This document shows positions 1 through 8,378 of a stretch of DNA of 36,728 nucleotides, one piece after another; within the stretch, counting starts at the first letter, position 1, and each line of letters begins with the position of its first letter. The stretch is from Bacillota bacterium. Its GTDB lineage: Bacteria > Bacillota > UBA4882 > UBA10575. The translations under genes and the position numbers were made by a program. The DNA lies in contig DUQR01000005.1 of assembly GCA_012837715.1 (NCBI GenBank), forward strand, positions 1-36,728. The letters are read 5' to 3'. Below the pieces are notes generated by a model, which searched no databases, had not been told where the DNA came from, and saw only the letters and a list, made by a program, of their open reading frames with translations.

Positions 1-315
1 CCCCGTAAGCACAATTACTTTGTCGAGGCCTGCCTCTCCCAAGACTCTAGCCGTCTCGGTCATTGTATCGGTGCCATGCGTAATCACAATTCGCCGCTCC
101 GTCGCCTTTTTACAGGCCTCCAGAATCTGGAGGCGGTCATCCCGGCCCATCTCCAAACTGTCAATTAGCTGATTAAGCTCCATCTTAACCTCTAAGGTAC
201 AACGCACTTGTTCCAGAATCTCCGGTAAATGCGTGTCTTTAAAGGTTAGTGTTCCTTGAATTTCGTCGTAGTGTTTATCAAAAGTTCCACCCGTGATAAT
301 GATCCGAATCCTCAT
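1..315 (-). CDS. Asparaginase-family protein, 5' part (runs off the window)
   Basis: This is the N-terminal 105 codons of a type I-like asparaginase/glutaminase-fold protein, which would hydrolyse L-asparagine to aspartate and ammonia in the cytoplasm. The start ATG (313-315) follows a GGTGAG site, and the frame stays open to base 1. Family motifs are visible: TGGTFD at residues 8-13, carrying the first catalytic Thr, and HGTDTM at 80-85, carrying the second Thr-Asp pair. The catalytic Lys region and C-terminal domain lie outside the window. Some Bacillota have short (~160 aa) single-domain versions, so full length and true substrate cannot be judged. The 212 bases between this gene and the ABC permease gene hold no recognisable gene. 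Confidence 0.85.
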   Translation of the reverse strand, partial: MRIRIIITGGTFDKHYDEIQGTLTFKDTHLPEILEQVRCTLEVKMELNQLIDSLEMGRDDRLQILEACKKATERRIVITHGTDTMTETARVLGEAGLDKVIVLTG

Positions 316-527
316 TGGCTCACCTTCATTATCGTTTTTTAGAAGTTTTCTCAATCCATCTAGACCTATTTCTGCGTTAGTTCCATGGAAGTTTTGCCTA
401 AATACTACCATTTTCGCGGTGATAAATCAACTTCATTCTCCTTAAACGGAACCGAAAAACGCACCAACGGAATCAGGAATTTTATCTAGAGTAAAATGAG
501 GTATCCTGGGAAAATGATTAGTTTGGT

Positions 528-1286
528 TCAGTATTCCAGCTTCTTTTCCACCAGCCATCCTGTAACAGAGAACAAGATGGCAAACTCAATAAGCATCACA
601 AAAAGCATGACGGTGGAGAAGGAGAATACAAACTCAATATCTATGAGCCGGGGAGCTTCCAAGGATAAACCGGGAAAAGAAGATAATAACCTGGCCAAGA
701 ACTCACTGCCTTTAGAAGTTAGATAAAACAGGAAAACCGTAGCAGCAAAGCTGACCATGCCGCTAAAACGATTGACTAAGCGCCCTAGTAAATAGGCCAG
801 TTGGAAAATGACGGCGCCCAAAAAGATCCCCAAAATAGGGTTGGCGATGGAGAGCGTTAGGAATTTAATGACTTCCCCTAAGGGTGGTAAATCCGAGAGC
901 GTCACCCAATTAGCCCCACACAACGGGGCGGCCGCATAAAATAATCCGGAAAGGGCAAGCGCGGCCAGGTTGAGCCCAACCCACTCCGTGAAAGCCGCCA
1001 GGAGTTTGGCGCCGATCATACTCCAACCGCTCACCGGTAATGACCGGAGAAACGGAGCTGTTCCTTCTTTCCACTCACTCCTGATTAAAGATAGTGGCCG
1101 AAAGATCCCCCAAAAGATCAGAAACGCCAGCGGAAGAAAGGTCAAGCCAAAAGCCTGCCAGTAGCCCCAGGAATTAATCCGAGTCGCCAGAAGAACATCG
1201 ATCCCGAGAATAAGACCGAGGAGCGTGAGAAAGATATTTCTTAAGCCTTTCAGCTCTTTTCGATATAAAGCCCAAAACATTTTCAT
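528..1286 (-). CDS. ABC-2 type transporter permease
   Basis: A 252-residue integral membrane protein with about six hydrophobic segments (near residues 13-35, 45-65, 95-120, 145-170, 175-195 and 220-245), the usual make-up of an ABC-2 permease. It would form the membrane channel for the ATPase encoded just upstream. Its ATG overlaps the ATPase stop codon (ATGA), so the two are translationally coupled. It is the last gene of a regulator-ATPase-permease operon like the ytr operons of Bacillus, where such transporters answer cell-wall or peptide-antibiotic stress. The exported substrate cannot be read from the sequence. Confidence 0.8.
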   Translation of the reverse strand: MKMFWALYRKELKGLRNIFLTLLGLILGIDVLLATRINSWGYWQAFGLTFLPLAFLIFWGIFRPLSLIRSEWKEGTAPFLRSLPVSGWSMIGAKLLAAFTEWVGLNLAALALSGLFYAAAPLCGANWVTLSDLPPLGEVIKFLTLSIANPILGIFLGAVIFQLAYLLGRLVNRFSGMVSFAATVFLFYLTSKGSEFLARLLSSFPGLSLEAPRLIDIEFVFSFSTVMLFVMLIEFAILFSVTGWLVEKKLEY

Positions 1287-1984
1287 TCCAATACCTCCCC
1301 AAAAAGTTCCTCCATCGAATGGCCGGTTTCCGCCCGCAGTGTTTCGGCTTCACCTTCCAGTACTTTGCGGCCTTCCCGCAGGAAAACCACATGGTCAAAA
1401 ATGGGTTCGGCTTCCTTGACTTCATGAGTGGAAATAAGAATAGTCTGGCCTTCCTGACGGAACTCGCCGACTAGCGCATGAAGTACTCTGGCCCGGGACG
1501 GCGGATCGATTCCGGCTAATGGTTCATCAAGGAGCATTAGATCGGCTTGCCGGGAGAGTCCCACCACCAACTTCAGTCTGGCTTGTTGCCCCTTTGATAA
1601 AGAACCGATCTTTTCCCCTCCCTTGAGATTCATAAAGGTTTTCAACAGCGCCGCTTTTTCCAGATTAAGATCGGGATGAAAAGCTTTTACAAAATTGAGC
1701 AATTCATCAATGGTCATCCAATTATAATAAGTATTTACCTCAGGCAAATAAGCCACCCGCTTTTTCGTCTCAACCCCGGGCGCCATCCCGAAGACCCGTA
1801 CCTCGCCACTGGTCGGGTTTTTCAGGCCGGCAATAATCTTCATGAGGGTGGTTTTTCCGCTCCCGTTATGACCAAGCAGCCCTACCACCTTGCCCTGGTC
1901 AACGGTCAAGCTTACACCATCTAACGCTTTAGTTAATGGGTACCGTTTCACTACTTTCTCCAGCTTTACAGCAGGAAATGTCAT
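1283..1984 (-). CDS. ABC transporter ATP-binding protein
   Basis: A 233-residue ATPase that energises the downstream permease. All nucleotide-binding motifs are present: Walker A GHNGSGKT at 38-45, a slightly divergent signature LSKGQ at 129-133, Walker B ending in LLDEP at about 151-155, and the H-loop His at about 187. It overlaps the upstream GntR-type regulator and the downstream permease by four bases each (ATGA), so the three form one operon. The length and single ATPase domain fit the drug/antimicrobial-peptide export class (CcmA/YtrB-like). The substrate is unknown. Confidence 0.9.
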   Translation of the reverse strand: MTFPAVKLEKVVKRYPLTKALDGVSLTVDQGKVVGLLGHNGSGKTTLMKIIAGLKNPTSGEVRVFGMAPGVETKKRVAYLPEVNTYYNWMTIDELLNFVKAFHPDLNLEKAALLKTFMNLKGGEKIGSLSKGQQARLKLVVGLSRQADLMLLDEPLAGIDPPSRARVLHALVGEFRQEGQTILISTHEVKEAEPIFDHVVFLREGRKVLEGEAETLRAETGHSMEELFGEVLE

Positions 1985-2352
1985 TGCTCATTCTCCTCCT
2001 TTAGTTCAGCCACCAAACGCTGAATTTCCTCATTGGTAAAACCAAGTTCGCGAATTTTTCCTAAAAAATCAACCCAAATTTCGCGGGCGGTTTTTTCCCG
2101 GCAATTCTTAATTGCTTCCCGAGCGGTGGTCACAAAAGTACCTTCCCCGCGCCGGGTCTCGACTAACCCGGTCCTTTCCAGCTCTTGAAAGGCTCTGGCC
2201 ACCGTGTTCGGGTTAACCCGCGCCGCTGCGGCCACTTCCCGGATTGAGGGTAATTTCTCCCCGGGAGGCCAATGACCGCGGGCGATCTGGCGGACAAAAG
2301 TATCTACAATCTGTCGGTAAATTGGTTGCCTTTCATCAATATCAAAACGCAA
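1981..2352 (-). CDS. GntR-family transcriptional regulator, YtrA subfamily
   Basis: A 123-residue regulator with an N-terminal winged helix (residues about 10-75, including the recognition segment around NPNTVARAF and the wing EGTFV) and only a short helical tail. The small size without a ligand-binding domain defines the YtrA subfamily. It is the first gene of the operon and by family habit represses its own operon. A palindrome overlapping the predicted transcription start (2369-2388) is the likely operator. The ATG at 2350-2352 follows a GGGGGG run acting as ribosome-binding site. Confidence 0.9.
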   Translation of the reverse strand: MRFDIDERQPIYRQIVDTFVRQIARGHWPPGEKLPSIREVAAAARVNPNTVARAFQELERTGLVETRRGEGTFVTTAREAIKNCREKTAREIWVDFLGKIRELGFTNEEIQRLVAELKEENEQ

Positions 2353-2368
2353 TGTCCCACCCCCCTAT

Positions 2369-2388
2369 TGTATTAGTTATCTAGTACA
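2369..2388. promoter_or_regulatory. Palindromic operator of the YtrA-type operon
   Basis: On the minus strand the arms read TGTACTAG and CTAATACA around a 4-base centre, with 7 of 8 positions complementary. It lies immediately downstream of the -10 box, covering the predicted start of transcription. This is a standard place for a repressor, and the likely ligand is the adjacent GntR-type protein. The binding itself is inference. Confidence 0.6.
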
Positions 2389-2393
2389 CTATG

Positions 2394-2422
2394 ATTATAG
2401 AGGACGGTTTTCCCTTTGTCAA
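2394..2422 (-). promoter_or_regulatory. Consensus sigma-A promoter of the GntR/ABC operon
   Basis: Minus strand: -35 TTGACA (2417-2422), 17-base spacer, -10 TATAAT (2394-2399). Both boxes match the consensus exactly. Such a strong promoter overlapped by an operator fits an operon that is tightly repressed and strongly inducible. Confidence 0.85.
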
Positions 2423-2456
2423 GAGTATTTCACCAAAAATATGACCCGTCAGGATC

Positions 2457-2495
2457 AAAGGGGAGATGATGACCGCCAATCATCATCTCCCCTTT
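2457..2495. terminator. Perfect 16-bp stem-loop between divergent genes
   Basis: The arms at 2457-2472 and 2480-2495 are fully complementary with a 7-base loop; the outer bases are AAAG/CTTT. It looks like a bidirectional intrinsic terminator with only a short T run on either side. It lies between two divergently transcribed genes, where no upstream transcript obviously needs ending. It may insulate the two promoters, end an unannotated small RNA, or be a relic of a lost gene. Confidence 0.5.
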
Positions 2496-2552
2496 AATAT
2501 TAAATGGACCGGTGTTAATGCCACCATTATGCTCAAAAGAGATCTTTTGCTA

Positions 2553-2581
2553 TTGTCAAAAGAATAAACAATCCGTATAAT
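2553..2581 (+). promoter_or_regulatory. Sigma-A promoter for the YiiX-like gene
   Basis: TTGTCA (2553-2558), 17-base spacer, TATAAT (2576-2581). It would give a leader of about 50 bases before the ATG at 2640. Confidence 0.7.
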
Positions 2582-2619
2582 TGTTATGTTCCAAAAGAAA
2601 GCTGAAAAATACCGTTTAA

Positions 2620-2636
2620 GAAAGGATTGACCTTTC
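2620..2636 (+). promoter_or_regulatory. Small hairpin covering the ribosome-binding site
   Basis: GAAAGG (2620-2625) can pair with CCTTTC (2631-2636) over a 5-base loop. The only Shine-Dalgarno-like sequence before the ATG at 2640 is AAAGGA at 2621-2626, so this stem would hide it. That suggests weak or conditional translation. The stem is short and may be chance. Confidence 0.35.
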
Positions 2637-2639
2637 CTT

Positions 2640-3173
2640 ATGGATCATCCCTCTATCTACTTGGTCTTTAGCAAAACCGGAACCTGGCTTTCCCGGTTAA
2701 TCACTCTTTTTTCCCCCATGAAATACGCCCACACTTCAATCAGTTTTGATCCCAGTTTCACCCAAATGTACTCCTTTGGCCGGATTAACCCGAACAATCC
2801 CTTCTCGGGCGGGTTTGTCGTCGAAAACTTATTCGGCGGAGTTTATAAAAAATTTCCCCGGTGCACCTGCATGATCTATAAGATCGGTGTCACCGAGGAA
2901 CAGTTGCTTTCCCTTCAGGAACAAGTTGCCTCTTTTCTTAGGGAAAAAGAGGCATACCGGTATAATTTATTGGGTTTATTCGGTGTTCTCTTTAATCAGC
3001 CGCTGAAAAGGGAAAAACGTTACTTCTGCTCCCAATTTGTTGCGGAGCTTTTGATCAACAGCAGTATCTACTCCAGTCCGAAAGTCCCTGAGCTGATCCG
3101 CACCAGCGATCTCTTTACCATCGAAAATAAAGAAGTAATTTATGAAGGGATAGTCAAAGACTTCTCCAAATGA
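2640..3173 (+). CDS. YiiX/NlpC-P60-like permuted papain-fold protein
   Basis: A 177-residue protein without a signal peptide. It shows the order typical of the circularly permuted papain fold (YiiX/YebB-like): an early His in AHTSISFD at about residue 31, then a late catalytic Cys in YFCSQFVAELL at about residue 130. Such proteins are thiol hydrolases acting on amide or ester bonds; most members in Bacillota are uncharacterised. It has its own promoter and is divergent from the GntR operon, and its end is 17 bases from the convergent kinase gene. The fold assignment is fairly secure; the substrate is unknown. Confidence 0.7.
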   Translation: MDHPSIYLVFSKTGTWLSRLITLFSPMKYAHTSISFDPSFTQMYSFGRINPNNPFSGGFVVENLFGGVYKKFPRCTCMIYKIGVTEEQLLSLQEQVASFLREKEAYRYNLLGLFGVLFNQPLKREKRYFCSQFVAELLINSSIYSSPKVPELIRTSDLFTIENKEVIYEGIVKDFSK

Positions 3174-3190
3174 GATCGTTCTTTATACAA

Positions 3191-4630
3191 TTAGGTCGCG
3201 GTTAATCGATAAAGCTCGAGGTATTTCTGGAAACGTTCTTGATATAACTTTATGTTCTTAGAAGGAGAAGGAGTCGCTCGGGTTAAAGCCGGTTCGAAAT
3301 CAGATGCTTGTTTTAACCCCCCGGCAGCCTGTATCCCGATGACCGCCGCTCCGACCGTTGAATCGTTAGTCACTCCGGTCGTCAATAACTCCCGCCCAAA
3401 GATATCAGCCGCCATTTGCAGCCAAAATTTGGAATTCATGATCCCCCCGGAAATTACAATTTTCTCCGGTTCGCCCACCATCACCGTGAGCATTTTATAA
3501 CAGTGGAAGACATTAAAAAGAATTCCTTCCAAAACGGCAAAGTAAAGATCGGCCAACCGATGAGACGGTCTCAGTTCAAAAAAACCACCGAGGCGCTGAT
3601 CCTGCCACCCCGGACACCTTTCTCCGAAAAGAAAGGGAAGGAAGTAAGGGGCTTTCATGATGTCAATGCCAGCCGCTTCCGTTTCGAAGCGGTCATAACT
3701 ACGTATCTCCATTGGTAGATTATTTAAAAACCAATCCACACAACTGCATGCCCCTTGGGTAGAAGCCCCGACTAACCGCTTCCCTTTATATAAATAATAG
3801 CACCAGGTAGAAGGGGTGTCCGGAATTTTTGGCTCCAAACTGACCATCCGAATAGCGGCGCTTGTCCCCACTGAGAAGGACATAATTCCAGCCCGATCCC
3901 CGCCAATTCCAACCTGATTCATAGCCCCGTCTGCAAAACCAACCGTCACCGGTAGACCTACAGGTAGACCTACTTCCTTTGCGATTGACTCCCTTAATCC
4001 GGCCCAATGGGGAGCATCCCGAAGGGGACTAAATTGGCTAGGGTCTAAATCTACCATTGCTAATAAATCTTCATCCCAATCCATAGTATGGGCATTAAAA
4101 AAACCAGAAGCCGAAGTGATACATTTGGAGACGCCGATTTCTCCGGTCAGCCCTTCATAGACATATTCAACCTGGGAAGAGATATATCGCACTTTCCGGA
4201 TCAACTCCGGGGCGGTCTTTAGTAAATGGTAATATTTCCAAAAGGGATACATGGCGTGGATCATATGTCCAGTTTTCTGATAATATTTTCGGCTAAAATC
4301 CAAATCAGCTTTTAAAAGCTCGACTGTAGGTCCGGCGCTTACATCTGCCCATGTATAAATCGGACCGATTGGCAAACGATCTGCATCCAACAAAAGTAGA
4401 CTATGCCAGGCGCTGCCCAGACCAATTGCGGAAATTTTTCTCTTTGTCCCATAAACAACCTTTTTTAACGCTTCGATGGAAACCGCCCAAACCCGTTTTG
4501 GGTCCAAGTGCAGGGTATCTGCTCCTTTTTGTCCATATTTAATCAAAACCTCATCAATTACGCCCTCTTCAAGAGAAAAAAGGATTGCTTTAGCCGCTGA
4601 TGTACTGATCTCAAGTCCGATGACGTTCAT
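3191..4630 (-). CDS. FGGY-family carbohydrate kinase (gluconokinase-like)
   Basis: A 479-residue sugar kinase of the FGGY family, which phosphorylates a sugar or sugar acid with ATP in the cytoplasm. The N-terminal phosphate loop is visible as GLEISTSAAKA (residues 5-15). The central nucleotide-binding segment contains SVGTSAAIR, and the C-terminal ADP-binding segment contains ISGGIMNSKFW. Overall resemblance is to gluconokinase/xylulokinase-type members. The neighbouring KDPG aldolase and 2-hydroxyacid dehydrogenase favour an aldonate substrate such as gluconate, but this is inference. The ATG at 4630 has a GGGGGA site 12 bases upstream. A strong hairpin separates it from the aldolase gene. 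Confidence 0.85.
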   Translation of the reverse strand: MNVIGLEISTSAAKAILFSLEEGVIDEVLIKYGQKGADTLHLDPKRVWAVSIEALKKVVYGTKRKISAIGLGSAWHSLLLLDADRLPIGPIYTWADVSAGPTVELLKADLDFSRKYYQKTGHMIHAMYPFWKYYHLLKTAPELIRKVRYISSQVEYVYEGLTGEIGVSKCITSASGFFNAHTMDWDEDLLAMVDLDPSQFSPLRDAPHWAGLRESIAKEVGLPVGLPVTVGFADGAMNQVGIGGDRAGIMSFSVGTSAAIRMVSLEPKIPDTPSTWCYYLYKGKRLVGASTQGACSCVDWFLNNLPMEIRSYDRFETEAAGIDIMKAPYFLPFLFGERCPGWQDQRLGGFFELRPSHRLADLYFAVLEGILFNVFHCYKMLTVMVGEPEKIVISGGIMNSKFWLQMAADIFGRELLTTGVTNDSTVGAAVIGIQAAGGLKQASDFEPALTRATPSPSKNIKLYQERFQKYLELYRLTAT

Positions 4631-4670
4631 TCTTAGCCATTATCCCCCTTTTTTAGTTGTAGGATCTAGG

Positions 4671-4707
4671 AACAAATCGTGGGAGAAAACTTCTCCCACG
4701 ATTTGTT
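4671..4707 (-). terminator. 17-bp stem-loop between aldolase and kinase genes
   Basis: The arms at 4671-4687 and 4691-4707 are fully complementary around a 3-base loop. T-rich sequence follows on both strands (TTGTTTTT on plus, TTTGTT on minus). On the minus strand it would end or attenuate the operon transcript after the aldolase gene and so lower kinase expression. The plus-strand T run is stronger although no plus-strand gene lies just upstream. Confidence 0.65.
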
Positions 4708-4764
4708 TTTCAACCATTTGGCATTGCCAACACTAGAATAAACATTTCGTCATTTATACAGAAA

Positions 4765-5400
4765 TCAGCTTTTAACTTTCTCAATAAACTGGGCTGCCAG
4801 AGCAGTTAATTGATCCCACTTTTTATCAGCAATTAACTGTTTTTTCACTAAAGAACCTCCGGCGCCGACAAAACTAGCTCCTGCTTTAATAAATTCGGCA
4901 GCGTTATCCAGATTAACCCCACCAGTGGGCGTTAATTTGACTTGGGGCATTGGTCCTTTAATATCTTTAATAAACGAGGGCCCCAGTCTTGTTGCTGGAA
5001 AGATCTTCACAAAATCGGCGCCCGCTTCCCAAGCCCGTAAAATTTCAGTTGGCGTAAAGGCTCCTGGGATACAAGTAATACTATACCGCTGACACATCCG
5101 GATTATATCCAGATTGAGAACAGGGCTGACCACAAATTTTACCCCTGCTATAATTGCCGCCCTGGCTGTTTCCGGATCTAGGACACTGCCAACACCGATC
5201 ACCACGTCATCATCGAGTTTTTCATTGGCTTCCTTAATCGCGTCCAAAGCACCAGGCGAGGTCATCGTTATTTCCAATGCTCTCACTCCACCTTTATGTA
5301 GGGCTGTGGCCGCTTCTAAAAGATTAGCTGAGTTGTCAACTCTAATAACCGCAACAACCTTCGTTTCAAACAACGTTCGGTAAACTTCCTCTTTATTCAT
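4765..5400 (-). CDS. eda: KDPG/KHG aldolase (2-keto-3-deoxy-6-phosphogluconate aldolase)
   Basis: A 211-residue class I aldolase of the KDPG/KHG family. It splits 2-keto-3-deoxy-6-phosphogluconate into pyruvate and glyceraldehyde 3-phosphate, or acts on a related 2-keto acid. Key residues are visible: Glu43 in LEITMTSP (general base), Schiff-base Lys132 in DFVKIFPA, and the phosphate-binding turn PTGGV near 157-161. Length is normal. The ATG at 5400 follows AGAGGGTG with good spacing. With a kinase and a hydroxyacid dehydrogenase in the same direction, it forms the lower half of a sugar-acid pathway. Confidence 0.9.
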   Translation of the reverse strand: MNKEEVYRTLFETKVVAVIRVDNSANLLEAATALHKGGVRALEITMTSPGALDAIKEANEKLDDDVVIGVGSVLDPETARAAIIAGVKFVVSPVLNLDIIRMCQRYSITCIPGAFTPTEILRAWEAGADFVKIFPATRLGPSFIKDIKGPMPQVKLTPTGGVNLDNAAEFIKAGASFVGAGGSLVKKQLIADKKWDQLTALAAQFIEKVKS

Positions 5401-5436
5401 ACAAACACCCTCTTAGTAGAAAATTAACCGCCATTT

Positions 5437-6159
5437 TCAACAATTGACTATATGTTGGAGTCTCTTACCGGAAAGACCGGAGATCAAGTTATTCACCGCC
5501 AGTTGACCCATGGCCGCTATTGCCTCACGGGTATGCGCACCTATATGCGAGGTCATAACCACGTTATCCAAACGACACAACGGAGAATCCACCGGCGGTT
5601 CCAATTCGTATACATCCAACGCGGCTCCCGCAATCTTCTTTTCTTTCAACGCTTCATAAAGAGCTTCTTCATCGACTACCCCGCCACGAGCGGTATTTAC
5701 CAGAATAGCCGTAGGCTTCATAGAAGCTAGCTCTTTTGTCGAAAGCAGATGATAAGTATCGTTACAAAGGGGTATGTGTAGACTAACCACATCGGCTAGG
5801 GCTAACAATTCGTGTAAACCCATATAAGTAGCGCAAACTTTACTGGCCCATTCCTGGTCTGGTTTCAAATCGTAACAAATGATCTTCATCCCAAACCCCA
5901 TGGCTAAATGGGCCAGATTTTTCCCAATTTGGCCGGAACCAATTAACCCCAGAGTTTTTCCCTTAAGTTCAAACCCTTGAGCTTTTCCCCATTGCCCTTC
6001 ACGGATTTTCCGATCGTTATAAGATATGTATCTGGCCACACTCAAAATCAGTCCCATCGTAAGTTCAGCCACCGCCACACTGTTTGTTCCCGGGGTATTT
6101 GTTACGATGATCTTCTGTCTGGTGGCTGCAGCTAAATCAATATTATCTACTCCGACTCC
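5437..6159 (-). pseudogene. 2-hydroxyacid dehydrogenase (PGDH-like), 5'-truncated
   Basis: The frame encodes the NAD-binding and C-terminal part of a D-2-hydroxyacid dehydrogenase: GVGVDNID and NTPGTNS first, then GSGQIG (Rossmann), NTARGGVVDE (catalytic Arg), DVYELEPP (Glu) and SHIGAHT (His). Immediately upstream of GVGVD there is an in-frame TAA (6160-6162), and the expected ~75-95 N-terminal residues are missing. The nearest possible start, GTG at 6076-6078, falls inside the conserved NTPGTNS segment and has no ribosome-binding site. Traces such as IISK just above the stop suggest small insertions plus a larger deletion. The catalytic residues survive, but a functional enzyme is unlikely. 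Confidence 0.75.
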
Positions 6160-6265
6160 TTAATATACTTTGGATATTATTGTCCAAATCAATCAACACA
6201 GGCCTCTGCAATGGCTTGGCCAGATTGGAATAAACAACCGCGGTGGCCAGAAAAGATGAAAATGA

Positions 6266-7183
6266 TTAGCCTTTGTTCGAACCAACAGTAACGCCGGTGA
6301 CAAAGTATTTCTGCAACCAAGGATAAACCAGGAGAATGGGTATGGTTGCAAACATAATGCTGGCCGTCTTCATCCCTTCCTTGGCAATCTTTACAGCCAC
6401 CCCTTCCATGCTGGATTCCGCCGCCGCCAAATTGTTGATGATCTGGTACAACTTAAACTGGATCGGGTATAAGTTGCGACTAGAGATGTAAAGTCGCGCA
6501 TCCTCAAAGCCGTTCCAGCGGCCAACAGCATAGAACAGGGTTAAAGTGGCCAGCGCCGGTTTGGAGAGGGGTATGTAAATGCGGGTTAAGATTGTCCAAT
6601 GGGACGCACCGTCAATTTCTGCCGATTCCCGAAGGCTTTGGGGAATGCTCTGGAAAAATGATTTCAGAATAATCATATTAAACACGCTAATCCCAACGGG
6701 GAGTACCATCACCCAAAAATTATCTAATAGACCAAGGCGTTTAATGTGTAAGTAATTTGGAATCATCCCCGGATTAAAATACATCGTTATGATAATGATC
6801 GTATTAAATAAGCCCCGGCCGACAAAAGTCTTTTGGGACAACGGGTAAGCGCAAAGGATGGTCATCAGCATGGAGAAGGTAGCGCTGACCACCGTAAGAA
6901 TCGCCGTAAGCCGCAAAGAATGCATCATACTTGCGTCGTTAAATACATTTTTATAGGCTTCAAGGTCAATCTGCACCGGCCAAAAGTAGACTTGGCGGTT
7001 GATGATCGCCAGTTCCGAGCTGAGCGAAGTGGCCGCGACATTAAGCATGGGAAGCAGACAAAGCAGCACCAGCAGAAAGACCAAAAACAGGAAAATAATA
7101 TTCGTCACTTGGTTGGATTTGGACTTATTCGCACCGCGCGAACCCCGTTTTCGCTCGGGAAGGCGCATAATCTGTCGTTCCAT
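6266..7183 (-). CDS. Carbohydrate ABC transporter permease (LplC/YtcP, MalG-like)
   Basis: A 305-residue inner-membrane permease of the CUT1 class with six predicted membrane helices (first at about 28-50). The EAA cytoplasmic loop appears as ESAEIDGASHWTIL near residues 190-205, which contacts the ATPase. Resemblance is to the second permease of LplABC/YtcP systems that import complex oligosaccharides or uronides. The ATG at 7183 follows AAGGGGG. It is paired with the permease gene 25 bases upstream. No solute-binding protein or ATPase gene accompanies the pair; such systems often borrow a shared ATPase, but the missing binding protein is odd. Confidence 0.88.
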   Translation of the reverse strand: MERQIMRLPERKRGSRGANKSKSNQVTNIIFLFLVFLLVLLCLLPMLNVAATSLSSELAIINRQVYFWPVQIDLEAYKNVFNDASMMHSLRLTAILTVVSATFSMLMTILCAYPLSQKTFVGRGLFNTIIIITMYFNPGMIPNYLHIKRLGLLDNFWVMVLPVGISVFNMIILKSFFQSIPQSLRESAEIDGASHWTILTRIYIPLSKPALATLTLFYAVGRWNGFEDARLYISSRNLYPIQFKLYQIINNLAAAESSMEGVAVKIAKEGMKTASIMFATIPILLVYPWLQKYFVTGVTVGSNKG

Positions 7184-7208
7184 TTCAATACCCCCTTACT
7201 GTTACCTG

Positions 7209-8180
7209 TTACCAAATCCCCCGTTCGCCCAGGCGTTCGCAGATAATGTTTGCCGCCACCAAAAAGATGACACAAACCACCGACTGAAACAAACCGACCG
7301 CCGTGGCCAGCGAAAACTGTTGCGATTCGATCCCGACCCGATAAACATAGGTACTTATCACATCGGAAACGCCCCGCACTAGATAGTTTCCCATCGTGTA
7401 GGGGCGTTCAAGAGAGATATTGAGAATCCGTCCCAGGTTCAAAATGAGCATCACCACAATAGTCGGGCGGATGCCCGGTAGAGTAATATGCCAGATCTTA
7501 CGCATACGCCCTGCTCCATCCATCTCAGCCGCCTCGTAAAGTTCGGGGTTAATCCCGGCAATCGACGCCAAATAGACGATGGCCGTATAACCGGCGCTTT
7601 GCCAAATGCCTAAACCAACGTAGGTGGCAATCCAGAGATACTTATTACTCAGAAACGGTATGGTTTTGGCCCCCATCCGGCTGAGCAGAATATTAACAAG
7701 ACCATTTTCCGGGGCCAAGACAAGCAGGGCCATCCCACTGATTATCGTCCAGGATAGAAAATGGGGCATATACAAAACAGTCTGGGCAAAGCGCTTGAAA
7801 CGCTTAAAGATAGTAATCTCATTGAGGAGAAGCGCAATAATGATAGGAACGGGGAAACCGACAAGCAGATCTAGAAAATTCAGAACAATAGTATTACGCA
7901 GCGCCCGTAGAAAATCTTTTGAGGAAAAAGCCATCTTAAAGTACTTCAGTAACTCATCCGCCCAAGGGCTACTCCAAACAGTATGGAACATATTATAGTC
8001 CTTAAAGGCGACAACAATATCAGTCATCGGTATGTACTTAAAAAGAACAAAGTAAAGCAGGGGAAGGAAAATCATGATGTATAAAGCATAATCGTTTTTC
8101 CTAATTTTCTTCCATTTCCCCTTTTCTGCCTCCAGCTCGGGTAAAACCATCCGCCTTTGTTGCTTTGTAGATACTGACAC
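7209..8180 (-). CDS. Sugar ABC transporter permease (LplB/YteP, MalF-like)
   Basis: A 323-residue CUT1-class permease, partner of the next gene. Its hydrophobic helices begin near residue 30, and the EAA motif reads YEAAEMDGAGRMRKIWHI near 217-234. The tail (IICERLGERGIW) is typical of LplB-type proteins. The start is GTG (8178-8180) preceded by AAGGAAGGGTGAG; no ATG with a better site is visible. It is the first gene of the minus-strand operon downstream of the AraC regulator, so it is probably AraC-controlled. Confidence 0.88.
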   Translation of the reverse strand: MSVSTKQQRRMVLPELEAEKGKWKKIRKNDYALYIMIFLPLLYFVLFKYIPMTDIVVAFKDYNMFHTVWSSPWADELLKYFKMAFSSKDFLRALRNTIVLNFLDLLVGFPVPIIIALLLNEITIFKRFKRFAQTVLYMPHFLSWTIISGMALLVLAPENGLVNILLSRMGAKTIPFLSNKYLWIATYVGLGIWQSAGYTAIVYLASIAGINPELYEAAEMDGAGRMRKIWHITLPGIRPTIVVMLILNLGRILNISLERPYTMGNYLVRGVSDVISTYVYRVGIESQQFSLATAVGLFQSVVCVIFLVAANIICERLGERGIW

Positions 8181-8378
8181 TGGCTGCTCACCCTTCCTTA
8201 CTTTACCTAATAAAATTGAACTACAAATTATATTCAGATTTTATTCATGATTTGTAAACCAAATACAGTTTATCATGGTCTGTTTTTAGCATGCAACGGA
8301 CAGATTTGACTAGAGGAAGGGAAAGTTTTTGCCTGTTTTATGTAATATCCCAGCTAATAATGGAGATTATTCAACTAT
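8181..8378 (-). promoter_or_regulatory. Likely promoter region of the permease operon
   Basis: This 198-base gap between the AraC gene and the first permease gene is A+T-rich. On the minus strand it holds TATAAT (8227-8232) about 47 bases before the GTG start. A TTTACA lies 20 bases upstream of that -10, too far for a normal -35. A promoter with a poor -35 is what an AraC-type activator usually serves. No clear operator repeat was found. Confidence 0.4.
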
